Source: Streptomyces sp. SID12501 (lineage in GTDB: Bacteria > Actinomycetota > Actinomycetes > Streptomycetales > Streptomycetaceae). Taken from it: a DNA stretch of 64,000 bases. The DNA lies in contig NZ_JAAGLU010000006.1 of NCBI RefSeq assembly GCF_010550245.1, positions 62,001 through 126,000 of the forward strand, written 5' to 3'. Below the pieces are notes generated by a model. The model saw nothing but the letters and a program-made list of their open reading frames with translations, was not told the DNA's origin and made no database searches. Both the position numbers and the translations under genes were made by a program. Shown here piece after piece: positions 1 through 7,510 of this stretch; position 1 is the stretch's first letter, and the number at the start of each line of letters is the position of its first letter.

Positions 1-38
1 TGTCCTCACCGGTGCGAGGGATTTTGGCTGCCGGTTCT

Positions 39-80
39 GTGGCTGGTCGCGCAGTTCCCCGCGCCCTTTCAGGGGCGCCA
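39..80. repeat. Intergenic repeat family, copy 1 (short form)
   Basis: The core GGCTGGTCGCGCAGTTCCCC followed by GCGCCC recurs near 23710-23752 in this window, and longer related copies lie near 30437, 55187 and 59931. The right end of this copy supplies the last codons and the TGA stop of the IclR gene, which is read leftward from it. Confidence 0.7.
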
Positions 81-812
81 GCCCAGTGCCCTTGAGATGC
101 CTCTTGCCGCCAGTCTTACCGCTGGCACCAACGCCGGTACCTGGGCGTCCGCCTGGGGCACCACGACCGACACCGCGGCGATCACCGCGCCGCCCGGACC
201 ATGCACCGGGGCCGCCACCGACAGGGCGTCGTCGGTGACCTGACGGCTGCTCACCGCCACACCTGTGCGCCGGACTTCGGCCAGGACGCGGCGCAACTGG
301 GCCGGGTCGGTGATCGTGTGCGGGGTGAAGGCGGTCAACGGGCCCTCGCAGTAGTGCTGTTGGAGCGCCTGGTCTCCGTGGGCGAGCAGGGCGAGGCCGA
401 CGCCCGTGGCGTGCAGTGGCCAGCGGGCGCCGACCCGGATGTGCACCCCGACCGCCGAACGGCCCGACAGCCACTCGATGTAGACGACCTCGCCGCCGTC
501 CCGTACCGCCAACTGCACGTTCTCGTGCGTCGCTTCGTACAGGTCCTCCAGATACGGCAGCGCGATCTGCCGCAGCGCCAGCCCGCGCGGGGCGAGCGCC
601 GCGATCTCCCACAGTCTGAGGCCCACGTGGTAGACGCCGTCGTCGCCCCGCTCCAGGGCGCCCCAGTGGGCGAGGGCGCCCACGAGGCGGTGTGTGGTGG
701 TGAGGGTCAGTCCGGCCCGGCGGCTGATGTCGGTGAGGGACAGTGCCGGGTGCTCGTGGTCGAAGGCGCTGAGCACGGACAGCAGCCGGTCGGGCGCGGA
801 GAGGGTGGTCAT
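69..812 (-). CDS. IclR family transcriptional regulator
   Basis: A 247-residue regulator with the usual IclR layout. A winged helix-turn-helix occupies about residues 1-65, with the helix-turn-helix near residues 24-45 (LTDISRRAGLTLTTTHRLV), and an effector-binding IclR domain runs from about 75 to 245. The ATG at 812 was chosen because it starts directly at the HTH domain; the reading frame stays open upstream to 1172, but that part is transporter debris. IclR proteins near catabolic genes usually sense an aromatic or sugar-acid intermediate. The likely target here is the adjacent, now decayed, transporter or the acyl-CoA cassette at 1.9-5.8 kb; this is inferred from position only. The stop codon lies in an intergenic repeat, so the last few residues are repeat-encoded. 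Confidence 0.85.
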   Translation of the reverse strand: MTTLSAPDRLLSVLSAFDHEHPALSLTDISRRAGLTLTTTHRLVGALAHWGALERGDDGVYHVGLRLWEIAALAPRGLALRQIALPYLEDLYEATHENVQLAVRDGGEVVYIEWLSGRSAVGVHIRVGARWPLHATGVGLALLAHGDQALQQHYCEGPLTAFTPHTITDPAQLRRVLAEVRRTGVAVSSRQVTDDALSVAAPVHGPGGAVIAAVSVVVPQADAQVPALVPAVRLAARGISRALGWRP

Positions 813-974
813 GGGCGGGCAGCTCCCCGGGGTGTGGACGTCACGTCCCTGTATACGTCCCTGTACACCGCGGAGCGGTGCGGCACCCGCGTGCGGTCGA
901 TGCCCGTGTCCGGGACGGGAGTGCGGGAGTTCACGGGCGGATCCCTTCGGGGGCGGGGGTTTCCCGGGGGAGGG

Positions 975-1172
975 CCCGAGGAGTCGAGCGTGTCGGTGCA
1001 GGTCTCGGGCATCCACCACACGGTGACCGCGGTGATCGAAGCGCCGCCGCACAGCAGCAGCGACACGGGCGTACTGCCGCCGTCGGCCCAACGTCTCGCA
1101 GAACAGGGCGCCCGGTGGCCCGTAGGTCGCGGACTGGGCGATGCCGTGTGTCTCCGTCGTGGGGGATGTCAC
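975..1172 (-). pseudogene. Remnant of an MHS/MFS transporter, C-terminal fragments
   Basis: No intact gene lies between the IclR and MarR genes. Read leftward from about 1140, one frame gives HGIAQSATYGPPGALFCET, which resembles the loop before the last helices of metabolite:H+ symporters. After a frame change near 1075 the next frame gives PVSLLLCGGASITAVTVWW followed by MPETCTDTL, which resembles the last helix and C-terminal tail of the same proteins. Roughly 80-100 residues between the two pieces appear to be missing, and all of the N-terminal part is gone. This is a similarity judgement by eye. The rest of 813-974 shows nothing recognisable. Confidence 0.5.
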
Positions 1173-1245
1173 CGGTCGGGGGACCGTACCGGTGCCAGGG
1201 TGAAGTTAGGCACCAATCAAGCGACAGTCAAGAATGTGCACAGCA

Positions 1246-1785
1246 TCAGTTCAGTCCGTCCTCCGTGAGCCGCTGGAGCAGGGTGTGCAGCGACTCCCGT
1301 TCGGCCGCGTCGAGCGGGCTCAGCAGTTCGTTGGTCACGCGCTGGCCGGCCTCGTCGGTGTCGCGGAGGAAGGTGCGGCCGTCCCCGGTCAGGGCGACGA
1401 TCCGGCTGCGGCGGTCGTCGGGGGAGGGGTGGCGTTCGACGAAGCCGAGCTTCTCCAGGTCGTCCACCAGGCCGACGATCGCGCTCGGGTCGTATCCGAG
1501 CGAGGTGCTCAGCTCGCGCTGGAGTGCGCCCGTGGAGGTGGTCAGGAAGCGGAGCACCGCGTAGTGGCGCAGCCGTAGCCCCGACTCCTGGAGGAAGGTG
1601 TTGAACAGCTGGCCGGAACGCAGGCCCAGCCGGTACAGCAGGTAACCGGTGTCCGAGTGCAGGCCGCGCATCCAGGGCTCGTGCGTGTCGATCGGGGCTG
1701 GATTCTGGACGTCCTGCTGGCGGGCGATGGCGGGCTCCCTCGTCGAGGCCCCGGGCGGGGCGGCTCCATGTGCTGATTCCAGCAT
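1246..1785 (-). CDS. MarR family transcriptional regulator
   Basis: A 179-residue winged-helix regulator. The wHTH spans about residues 65-130 and includes the wing motif DDRRSRIVALT. The N-terminal 35 residues are poorly structured, so translation could begin later; TTG at 1809 and ATG at 1785 are both open and neither has a good ribosome site. It is divergent from the SDR-led acyl-CoA cassette starting at 1882, and a 12-bp direct repeat lies between them. By analogy with MarR regulators of aromatic-acid degradation, it probably represses that cassette and is relieved by a pathway acid or CoA ester. This role is inferred. Confidence 0.85.
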   Translation of the reverse strand: MLESAHGAAPPGASTREPAIARQQDVQNPAPIDTHEPWMRGLHSDTGYLLYRLGLRSGQLFNTFLQESGLRLRHYAVLRFLTTSTGALQRELSTSLGYDPSAIVGLVDDLEKLGFVERHPSPDDRRSRIVALTGDGRTFLRDTDEAGQRVTNELLSPLDAAERESLHTLLQRLTEDGLN

Positions 1786-1803
1786 GGCGCACGCATCTGA
1801 TGG

Positions 1804-1831
1804 CAACAACTATTGACGTCAACAATTATTG
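1804..1831. promoter_or_regulatory. Candidate MarR operator, 12-bp direct repeat
   Basis: CAACAACTATTG at 1804-1815 and CAACAATTATTG at 1820-1831 differ at one base and are 16 bp apart. Each copy is partly self-complementary, and TTGACGTCAA at 1813-1822 is a perfect palindrome across the join. The site lies between the divergent MarR and SDR genes and is AT-rich against the surrounding DNA. Confidence 0.55.
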
Positions 1832-1881
1832 CTCTTAGCTTCGATCCCGTAGCGGATTCGTCTTGTGAAGGGACCCCCCTC

Positions 1882-2799
1882 GTGTCCAGCATCGATCTGA
1901 CCGGCAAGGTCGCCGTCGTCACCGGCAGTGGCCGTGGCCTCGGCCTCGCCTACGCGCACGCTCTCGCCGCCGCCGGCGCCTCCGTTGTCGTCAACGACAT
2001 CGACGAGACCGTGGCCGAGCAGGCCGTGAAGTCCATCACCGCGGCGGGCGGCACCGCCGTGGCCGAGGTGGTCCCGGTCGGCACGACAGAGGCCGCCGAG
2101 CGGCTCGTGAACCGCGCGGTGGAGGAGTTCGGCCGGCTCGACATCCTGGTCACCAACGCGGGCATCCTGCGCGACAAGGTGATGTGGAAGATGACCGACG
2201 ACGACTTCGACGCGGTGATCACCACCCACCTCAAGGGCACCTTCACCTGCGCCCGCGCCGCCGCCGTACGCATGCGCGAGCAGGGTGAGGGCGGCACGCT
2301 GATCCTGGTCGGCTCCCCGGCCGGCCAGCGCGGCAACTTCGGGCAGACGAACTACGCCGCCGCCAAGGCCGGCATCGCCGCCTTCGCCCGCACCTGGTCG
2401 ATGGAGCTGGGCCGGGCGAACATCACCGTCAACGCGATCGTGCCGGTGGCCGCCACCGCGATGACCGAGACGATCCCCGCCTTCGCCCCGTACATCGAGG
2501 CGCTGAAGAACGGCGAGCCGTTCCCGGCCTTCCTGCGCAAGGGCGAGGGCTTCGGCACCCCCGAGGACTGCGCCGCACTCGTCCCCTTCCTCGCCTCCGA
2601 GGCCGCCCGGGGCATCACCGGCCAGGCCATCGGCATCGGCGGCGACAAGGTGGCACTCTGGTCGCATCCGCAGGAGATCAGGGCGGCGTACGCGGACGGC
2701 GGCTGGACCCCCGAGACCCTGGCCGACGCGTGGCCCACCTCGGTCGGCGCAGAGCTCCAGTCGGTGGGCATCCCCGCCCCCAAGTTCCCGGAGGCGTAA
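1882..2799 (+). CDS. Short-chain dehydrogenase/reductase, probable hydroxyacyl-CoA dehydrogenase
   Basis: The protein has 305 residues from GTG 1882, chosen because GAAGGGA lies 8 nt upstream and the Rossmann fold starts immediately; upstream in-frame codons have no ribosome site. The NAD(P)-binding motif TGSGRGLG is at residues 14-21, NAG near 91, the catalytic Ser in VGSPAGQ near 144, and Tyr/Lys in NYAAAKAG near 157-161. The C-terminal 60 residues exceed a minimal SDR and resemble the hydroxyacyl-CoA dehydrogenase module of multifunctional beta-oxidation enzymes. It is the first gene of an SDR, amidohydrolase, acyl-CoA ligase and MaoC hydratase run. A dehydrogenase and hydratase pair suits CoA-bound side-chain shortening; the actual substrate cannot be read from sequence. 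Confidence 0.88.
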   Translation: MSSIDLTGKVAVVTGSGRGLGLAYAHALAAAGASVVVNDIDETVAEQAVKSITAAGGTAVAEVVPVGTTEAAERLVNRAVEEFGRLDILVTNAGILRDKVMWKMTDDDFDAVITTHLKGTFTCARAAAVRMREQGEGGTLILVGSPAGQRGNFGQTNYAAAKAGIAAFARTWSMELGRANITVNAIVPVAATAMTETIPAFAPYIEALKNGEPFPAFLRKGEGFGTPEDCAALVPFLASEAARGITGQAIGIGGDKVALWSHPQEIRAAYADGGWTPETLADAWPTSVGAELQSVGIPAPKFPEA

Positions 2800-2801
2800 C
2801 C

Positions 2802-3686
2802 ATGGCGCACCTCAACGTCGAGGAACTCGTCGCGATCGACGTCCACACCCACGCCGAGATCTCCTCCAAGGGCACCTCGTCCCTGGCCGACGACCTCCAC
2901 GACGCCTCGTCGGCCTACTTCAAGGTCGAGGGCAAGCGGAAGCCGACCCTGGAGGAGACCGCCGCGTACTACCGCGAGCGGAAGATGGCCGCCGTGATCT
3001 TCACGGTGGACGCCGAGTCCGCGACCGGCACCGCGCCCGTCCCCAACGAGGAGGTCGCCGAGGCCGCCGCGGCCAACCCGGACGTGCTGATCCCCTTCGC
3101 CTCCATCGACCCCTTCCGGGGCCGGGCGGGCGTCAAGCAGGCCCGCCGCCTGGTCGAGGAGTACGGGGTCAGGGGCTTCAAGTTCCACCCCAGCATCCAG
3201 GGCTTCTTCCCCAACGACCGCTCGGTCGCGTACGAGCTGTACGAGGTGATCGAGGAGACCGGCACGATCGCGCTCTTCCACACCGGCCAGACCGGCATCG
3301 GGGCAGGGGTGCCCGGCGGCGGCGGAATCAGGCTCAAGTACAGCAATCCGCTGCACGTGGACGACGTATCCGCGGACTTCCCGGAGATGAAGATCATCCT
3401 GGCGCATCCGTCGTTCCCCTGGCAGGACGAGGCCCTCGCTGTCGCCACGCACAAGCCGGGTGTGCACATCGACCTGTCCGGCTGGTCACCGAAGTACTTC
3501 CCGCCGCAACTGGTGCAGTACGCCAACACACTGCTCAAGGACAAGGTCCTCTTCGGCTCGGACTACCCGGTGCTCACCCCCGACCGCTGGCTCGCCGACT
3601 TCGAGAAACTGCCGATCAAGGACGAGGTCAGGCCGAAGATCCTCAAGGAGAACGCGGCCCGGCTCCTCGGACTCACGAAGCCATAG
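2802..3686 (+). CDS. Amidohydrolase 2 family metal-dependent hydrolase/decarboxylase
   Basis: This is a 294-residue TIM-barrel protein of the amidohydrolase-2 (ACMSD-like) group. The metal-binding HTH lies in IDVHTHAE at residues 15-17; further metal or active-site signatures are FKFHPS, ALFHTGQ, LAHPSFPW and FGSDYP. GGAGG precedes ATG 2802, and the upstream SDR ends only 2 nt before it, so the two are co-translated. Family members hydrolyse or decarboxylate aromatic or muconate-type acids. Combined with a CoA ligase, a hydratase and an SDR, a role in removing a carboxyl or acyl group during aromatic side-chain degradation is plausible but unproven. Confidence 0.85.
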   Translation: MAHLNVEELVAIDVHTHAEISSKGTSSLADDLHDASSAYFKVEGKRKPTLEETAAYYRERKMAAVIFTVDAESATGTAPVPNEEVAEAAAANPDVLIPFASIDPFRGRAGVKQARRLVEEYGVRGFKFHPSIQGFFPNDRSVAYELYEVIEETGTIALFHTGQTGIGAGVPGGGGIRLKYSNPLHVDDVSADFPEMKIILAHPSFPWQDEALAVATHKPGVHIDLSGWSPKYFPPQLVQYANTLLKDKVLFGSDYPVLTPDRWLADFEKLPIKDEVRPKILKENAARLLGLTKP

Positions 3687-3702
3687 GCCACAAGTCCCGT
3701 CG

Positions 3703-3741
3703 CATGTCTCGTAACTCATGTCTCGTAACTCGTAACTCGTA
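3703..3741. repeat. 14-bp tandem repeat before acyl-CoA ligase gene
   Basis: CATGTCTCGTAACT occurs twice back to back (3703-3716 and 3717-3730), followed by a partial CGTAACTCGT. It fills the short gap between the amidohydrolase stop and the ribosome site of the ligase gene. It may only be slippage. Confidence 0.75.
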
Positions 3742-3754
3742 GAGGGGCGCAACG

Positions 3755-5260
3755 ATGCGCAACGAGGGACTGGGGTCTTGGCCCGCCCGCCGGGCCCGCA
3801 AGACCCCCCAACGCACCGCCCTGATCCACGGTGACACCACGATCACCTACGCACAGCTGTACGAGCGCACCACCCGGCTCGCGCACGCCCTGCGTGACCG
3901 GGGTGTGCGGCGCGGCGACCGGATCGCCTACCTCGGCCCGAACCACCCCTCCTACCTGGAGACACTGTTCGCGGCAGGCACGCTCGGCGCGGTCTTCGTA
4001 CCGCTCAACACCCGCCTCGCCGGCCCGGAGATCGCCTACCAGCTCGCCGACTCCGGCGCCAAGGCACTCGTCTACGGCACCTCGCACGCGGGTCTCGTCG
4101 CCGGACTGCCCGGCAACACGGACGTGCGGACGTTCGTCGAGGTCGGCGCCGAGTACGAGGAGGCGCTCGCCGGTGCCTCCGCCGAACCGGTCGACGCGCC
4201 GGTCACCGCCGACGACACCTGCATCATCATGTACACCTCGGGCACGACGGGCCGCCCCAAGGGCGCCATGCTCACGCACGGCAACCTGACCTGGAACGCC
4301 GTCAACGTGCTCGTCGACCAGGACGTCATCACGGACGAACGCGCCCTGGTCTCCGCCCCGTTGTTCCACACGGCCGGGCTGAACATGCTCACCCTGCCCG
4401 TGCTGCTCAAGGGCGGTGCCTGCGTCCTGGTCGAGTCCTTCGCGGCGGACGAGACCTTCGACCTGATCGAACAGCACCGGATCACCTTCATGTTCGGGGT
4501 GCCGACCATGTTCGACCAGGTGGCCAGACACCCGCGCTGGGCCGACGCCGACCTGTCGTCGCTGCGCATGCTCTCCTGCGGCGGCTCGCCGGTGCCGACC
4601 CCGCTCATCGCGCGCTTCCAGGAGCGCGGGCTCACCTTCCTCCAGGGCTACGGCATGACCGAGGCCTCGCCCGGCACTCTGTTCCTGGACGCCGAGCACG
4701 CGGTCAGCAAGGCCGGCTCGGCGGGCGTACCGCACTTCTTCAGCGACGTACGGGTGGTACGGCCGGACCTGACTCCCGCCGAGGTCGGCGAGCCGGGCGA
4801 GATCGTGGTCCGCGGGCCGCATGTCATGCCCGGTTACTGGGGCCTGCCCGAGGAGACGGCCGCCTCCTTCACGGACGGCTGGTTCCGCAGCGGGGATGCC
4901 GCCCGGATCGACGAGGACGGGTACGTCTTCATCGTCGACCGCATCAAGGACATGATCATCTCGGGCGGGGAGAACATCTACCCCGCCGAGATCGAGGACC
5001 TCCTCCTGGCGCACCCCGACATCGTCGAGTGCGCGGTCATCGGCGTCGCCGACGAGAAGTGGGGCGAGGTGCCGCGAGCGGTCGTCGTGTCCCGCGAGGG
5101 CGCGGCCCTGGACGCGGACGAGGTGCTCGCCTCGCTGTCCGGGCGGCTCGCCAAGTACAAGATCCCGAAGTCGGTCGTCATCGCGGACGAACTCCCGCGC
5201 ACCGCCTCCGGAAAGCTCCTCAAGGCCCGGGTGCGCAAGGCCTTCGGCGCGGGTTCGTAG
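3755..5260 (+). CDS. Acyl-CoA synthetase (AMP-forming), FadD-like
   Basis: A 501-residue ANL-superfamily ligase that would activate a carboxylic acid to its CoA thioester through an acyl-adenylate. The ATP-binding loop MYTSGTTGRPKGAMLTHGN lies near residues 160-178, YGMTE near 305, the SGD/IDRIKD-type motif FRSGDAARIDEDGYVF then IVDRIKD near 375-398, and the C-terminal catalytic Lys in LPRTASGKLLK near 485. The set is complete, so the enzyme should be active. AGAGGGG precedes ATG 3755. Substrates in this group range from medium-chain fatty acids to aryl acids such as cinnamates or benzoates. Its neighbours (SDR, hydrolase, MaoC, MarR, PaaX) point to an aryl or branched acid. Confidence 0.9.
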   Translation: MRNEGLGSWPARRARKTPQRTALIHGDTTITYAQLYERTTRLAHALRDRGVRRGDRIAYLGPNHPSYLETLFAAGTLGAVFVPLNTRLAGPEIAYQLADSGAKALVYGTSHAGLVAGLPGNTDVRTFVEVGAEYEEALAGASAEPVDAPVTADDTCIIMYTSGTTGRPKGAMLTHGNLTWNAVNVLVDQDVITDERALVSAPLFHTAGLNMLTLPVLLKGGACVLVESFAADETFDLIEQHRITFMFGVPTMFDQVARHPRWADADLSSLRMLSCGGSPVPTPLIARFQERGLTFLQGYGMTEASPGTLFLDAEHAVSKAGSAGVPHFFSDVRVVRPDLTPAEVGEPGEIVVRGPHVMPGYWGLPEETAASFTDGWFRSGDAARIDEDGYVFIVDRIKDMIISGGENIYPAEIEDLLLAHPDIVECAVIGVADEKWGEVPRAVVVSREGAALDADEVLASLSGRLAKYKIPKSVVIADELPRTASGKLLKARVRKAFGAGS

Positions 5261-5319
5261 CCCCGCCGGACCCGCGCCCTCATCAACTACCAGCTCGACT
5301 CCCAGCTAAGGAACGCGAT

Positions 5320-5775
5320 ATGAGCATCACGGTCAACGGCATCGACGAACTCAAGAAGCTCGCCGGCGGCGACCTGGGCACCAGTGAGTGGATCGAGGTC
5401 ACGCAGGAACGCATCAACACCTTCGCCGACGCGACCGGCGACCACCAGTGGATCCACGTGGACCCGGAGAAGGCCGCCGAGGGCCCCTTCGGCGCCCCGA
5501 TCGCCCACGGATACCTCACCCTCTCCCTCTTCATCCCGCTCTTCACCGAGCTGCTGGACGTCCAGGGCGTCACCACGAAGGTCAATTACGGCCTCAACAA
5601 GGTGCGTTTCCCCTCGCCCGTGAAGGTCGGTGCGAAGATCCGGCTGGTCGGCAGGCTGGCAGACGTCGAGGAGGTGCCGGGCGGGGTGCAGATCACCGTC
5701 GACGGCACGATCGAGATCGAGGGCGCCCCGAAGCCGGCGGCCGTGCTGCAGAGCCTGTCCCGTTTCTACGCCTGA
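5320..5775 (+). CDS. MaoC family (R)-specific enoyl-CoA hydratase
   Basis: The protein has 151 residues and a single hot-dog fold. The hydratase-2 signature DATGDHQWIHVDPEKA at about residues 36-51 holds the expected Asp/His catalytic pair, and FGAPIAHGYLTLSL follows. AAGGAA lies 7 nt before ATG 5320. It is the last gene of the acyl-CoA cassette and would hydrate an enoyl-CoA made from the ligase product, giving a hydroxyacyl-CoA for the SDR. Its stop (5773-5775) lies only a few bases beyond the ancestral stop of the convergent PaaX gene (5766-5768). Confidence 0.9.
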   Translation: MSITVNGIDELKKLAGGDLGTSEWIEVTQERINTFADATGDHQWIHVDPEKAAEGPFGAPIAHGYLTLSLFIPLFTELLDVQGVTTKVNYGLNKVRFPSPVKVGAKIRLVGRLADVEEVPGGVQITVDGTIEIEGAPKPAAVLQSLSRFYA

Positions 5776-5900
5776 TCCCTCTGGTCCAGCTGATCCTCGC
5801 GCGCGGGCACGAGGTCGAGAAGGCGTTCCGAGGCAACCTGGGCGAGCGGTGTGAGCCGTTCGTGCACCACCCGGAACGTCTTCTCGGCCCGTTCGGCCGG

Positions 5901-6614
5901 TCAGTCGCCCGGGAGATGCCCGACCGGGAGGCGCGGGTCGCGGCGGATGATCCCCAGCCACTCGGCCTGCAGGACGAGGCGCAGGGAGAGGGCGTCGTCC
6001 GCCGCCGGCAGCTCGGTCTCCCAGGGCGGCCACCGCCGTGCGAACACCCCATACCGCGCGGCCAGTTCGGGCAGTTCCCAGGTCTCCTCGATCATCGCGC
6101 CGATATCCATGCCCAGGTCGGCGTGCGCCCGGAACATCTTCACGTGGGTGGACAGGCCGAGTTCCGTCACCAGGGCGGAGACGTCGGCCTCGCCCGGCGC
6201 GATCCACACGCCGTTGAACAGCGGGCCGAAGCCGCTCCACGTCAACTGCGAGCGCAGATCGTGGCGTTGGCGCTGCCAGGACTCCGGAAGGGAGAAGCCG
6301 AGCAGGGTCCAGGTGCCGTCCCAGTGCCGGTTGACCGCCCCGGTGTGCCAGACGCGCCGCTCACCGTCCGCCAGCACGGCCGCCGAACGCCCGGTCAGCC
6401 CGAAGTACATCCGGCGGCCCTCGCGTTGGCGGCGCAGCAGACCGCGGCTCACCATCCGGGTCAGTGTCGAACGGGTCGCCTGCTCGCCGACGCCCACCCG
6501 CGCGAACACGTCGATCACACTGCCCGAGTACACACAGACCTCGCGCCCGAGCAGATGGTCACCCAGGAACGTCAGCATCAGGGACTGCGGCCGCGGCGAC
6601 TCCTCGATGGTCAC
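5901..6614 (-). CDS. PaaX family repressor, cut short by an in-frame TGA
   Basis: A 237-residue protein with the PaaX layout: an N-terminal winged helix (residues about 20-95, including ATRSTLTRMVSRGLLRRQREG), a central ferredoxin-like domain and most of the PaaX C-terminal domain. PaaX proteins repress CoA-dependent aromatic catabolism and are released by an aryl-CoA ester. The gene ends at TGA (5901-5903) directly after LPVGHLPGD. The same frame then runs a further 44 codons (starting PAERAEKTFRVVHERL) to TAG at 5766-5768, and the family normally has a Trp in a DWP motif here, so TGG appears to have become TGA. Start is GTG 6614; TAGCGT 6 nt upstream may be a -10 box for a leaderless message. 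Function may be lost or altered. Confidence 0.8.
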   Translation of the reverse strand: MTIEESPRPQSLMLTFLGDHLLGREVCVYSGSVIDVFARVGVGEQATRSTLTRMVSRGLLRRQREGRRMYFGLTGRSAAVLADGERRVWHTGAVNRHWDGTWTLLGFSLPESWQRQRHDLRSQLTWSGFGPLFNGVWIAPGEADVSALVTELGLSTHVKMFRAHADLGMDIGAMIEETWELPELAARYGVFARRWPPWETELPAADDALSLRLVLQAEWLGIIRRDPRLPVGHLPGD

Positions 6615-6646
6615 GCGGTCACGCTACGCCTCCTGCGAGCAGTCCG

Positions 6647-7507
6647 TCAGCCCGTGACCTGCTGGTACGAGTACACGGTGGTCGCCAGCGCGCAGATGCC
6701 CGGCTGGACGACCTCGGCGCGCAGGGTGCCGGTGCTCGTGTCGTAGTCGACGCCCTCCGCCTCGTACTCCGTCCCCGTGCAGGTGCTGCGCTGGGGGAGG
6801 GCGAACAGGCTCGTGACGTGGCCCGTGACCGTTTTGCCGTCCACCGCGCGCGCCAGATCGACCTGGAGCAGCGGGCGGATCTCCGGGAACAGGGTGCCCG
6901 ATTCGTCGTCCGAGGCGCACAGCAGCCGGGTCGCGGTGACGAAGTCGCACCCCTGGATGTCCCGCACCGTCTTGTCCAGGCTGATCTGCCCGGCCTGCGC
7001 CAGCGCGCCGCCCGTGGCGGGGGTCGACGCGTTGAGGAGCGGGGCCGGGAAGACCTGGAGACGGGTCCGGTCGCCCCACTCGCCCGACACCAGCCACTGG
7101 TTGTCGGGCGAGACGGTGGCGAAGGAGTTGTTCAGCTTCTCGCCCGAGTCGAGCTGATGCACGTACTGGTAGCGCTGCCCCGCCGGGGTGGTGACCGCGA
7201 ACATCTTGGACGTGGCCGTGTCCGAACCCTGATAGGCGTCGAACACGTACCCGTTCGCGATGTCCGGGTCACCGATGTGGTTCCAGCCGGCGATGCGCAG
7301 GTCCAGCGGGATGGAGGTGAGACCCCGGTACAGGAGCGTGCCGTCCGCGCGGGACGCCAGCCCCTGACCGCTGCCCAGCGAGTCGACCTGGGTCGCGCCG
7401 GTCTCCGTCCACTGCGCGTCGGCGGCGGACGCTGCTCCACCGCCGCCGAGCGAGAGCGCTCCGACAAGGCCCAAGAGCGCGGTCAGGGACAGGAGTTGAC
7501 GCTTCAT
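6647..7507 (-). CDS. Secreted protein of unknown function
   Basis: The protein has 286 residues with a classical Sec signal peptide: MKR, a hydrophobic LLSLTALLGLVGALSL core, and a probable cut after ASA near residue 28. The mature part is rich in beta-strand-like stretches, with repeated strand-turn patterns such as YVFDAYQGSDTATSKMF and VSPDNQWLVSGEWGD that recall a beta-propeller; cysteines occur as isolated pairs. No catalytic motif was recognised. It starts 4 nt after the stop of the upstream PHP phosphoesterase gene, so the two are almost certainly co-transcribed. An extracellular role alongside that enzyme is likely. Confidence 0.75.
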   Translation of the reverse strand: MKRQLLSLTALLGLVGALSLGGGGAASAADAQWTETGATQVDSLGSGQGLASRADGTLLYRGLTSIPLDLRIAGWNHIGDPDIANGYVFDAYQGSDTATSKMFAVTTPAGQRYQYVHQLDSGEKLNNSFATVSPDNQWLVSGEWGDRTRLQVFPAPLLNASTPATGGALAQAGQISLDKTVRDIQGCDFVTATRLLCASDDESGTLFPEIRPLLQVDLARAVDGKTVTGHVTSLFALPQRSTCTGTEYEAEGVDYDTSTGTLRAEVVQPGICALATTVYSYQQVTG

Positions 7508-7510
7508 CAG

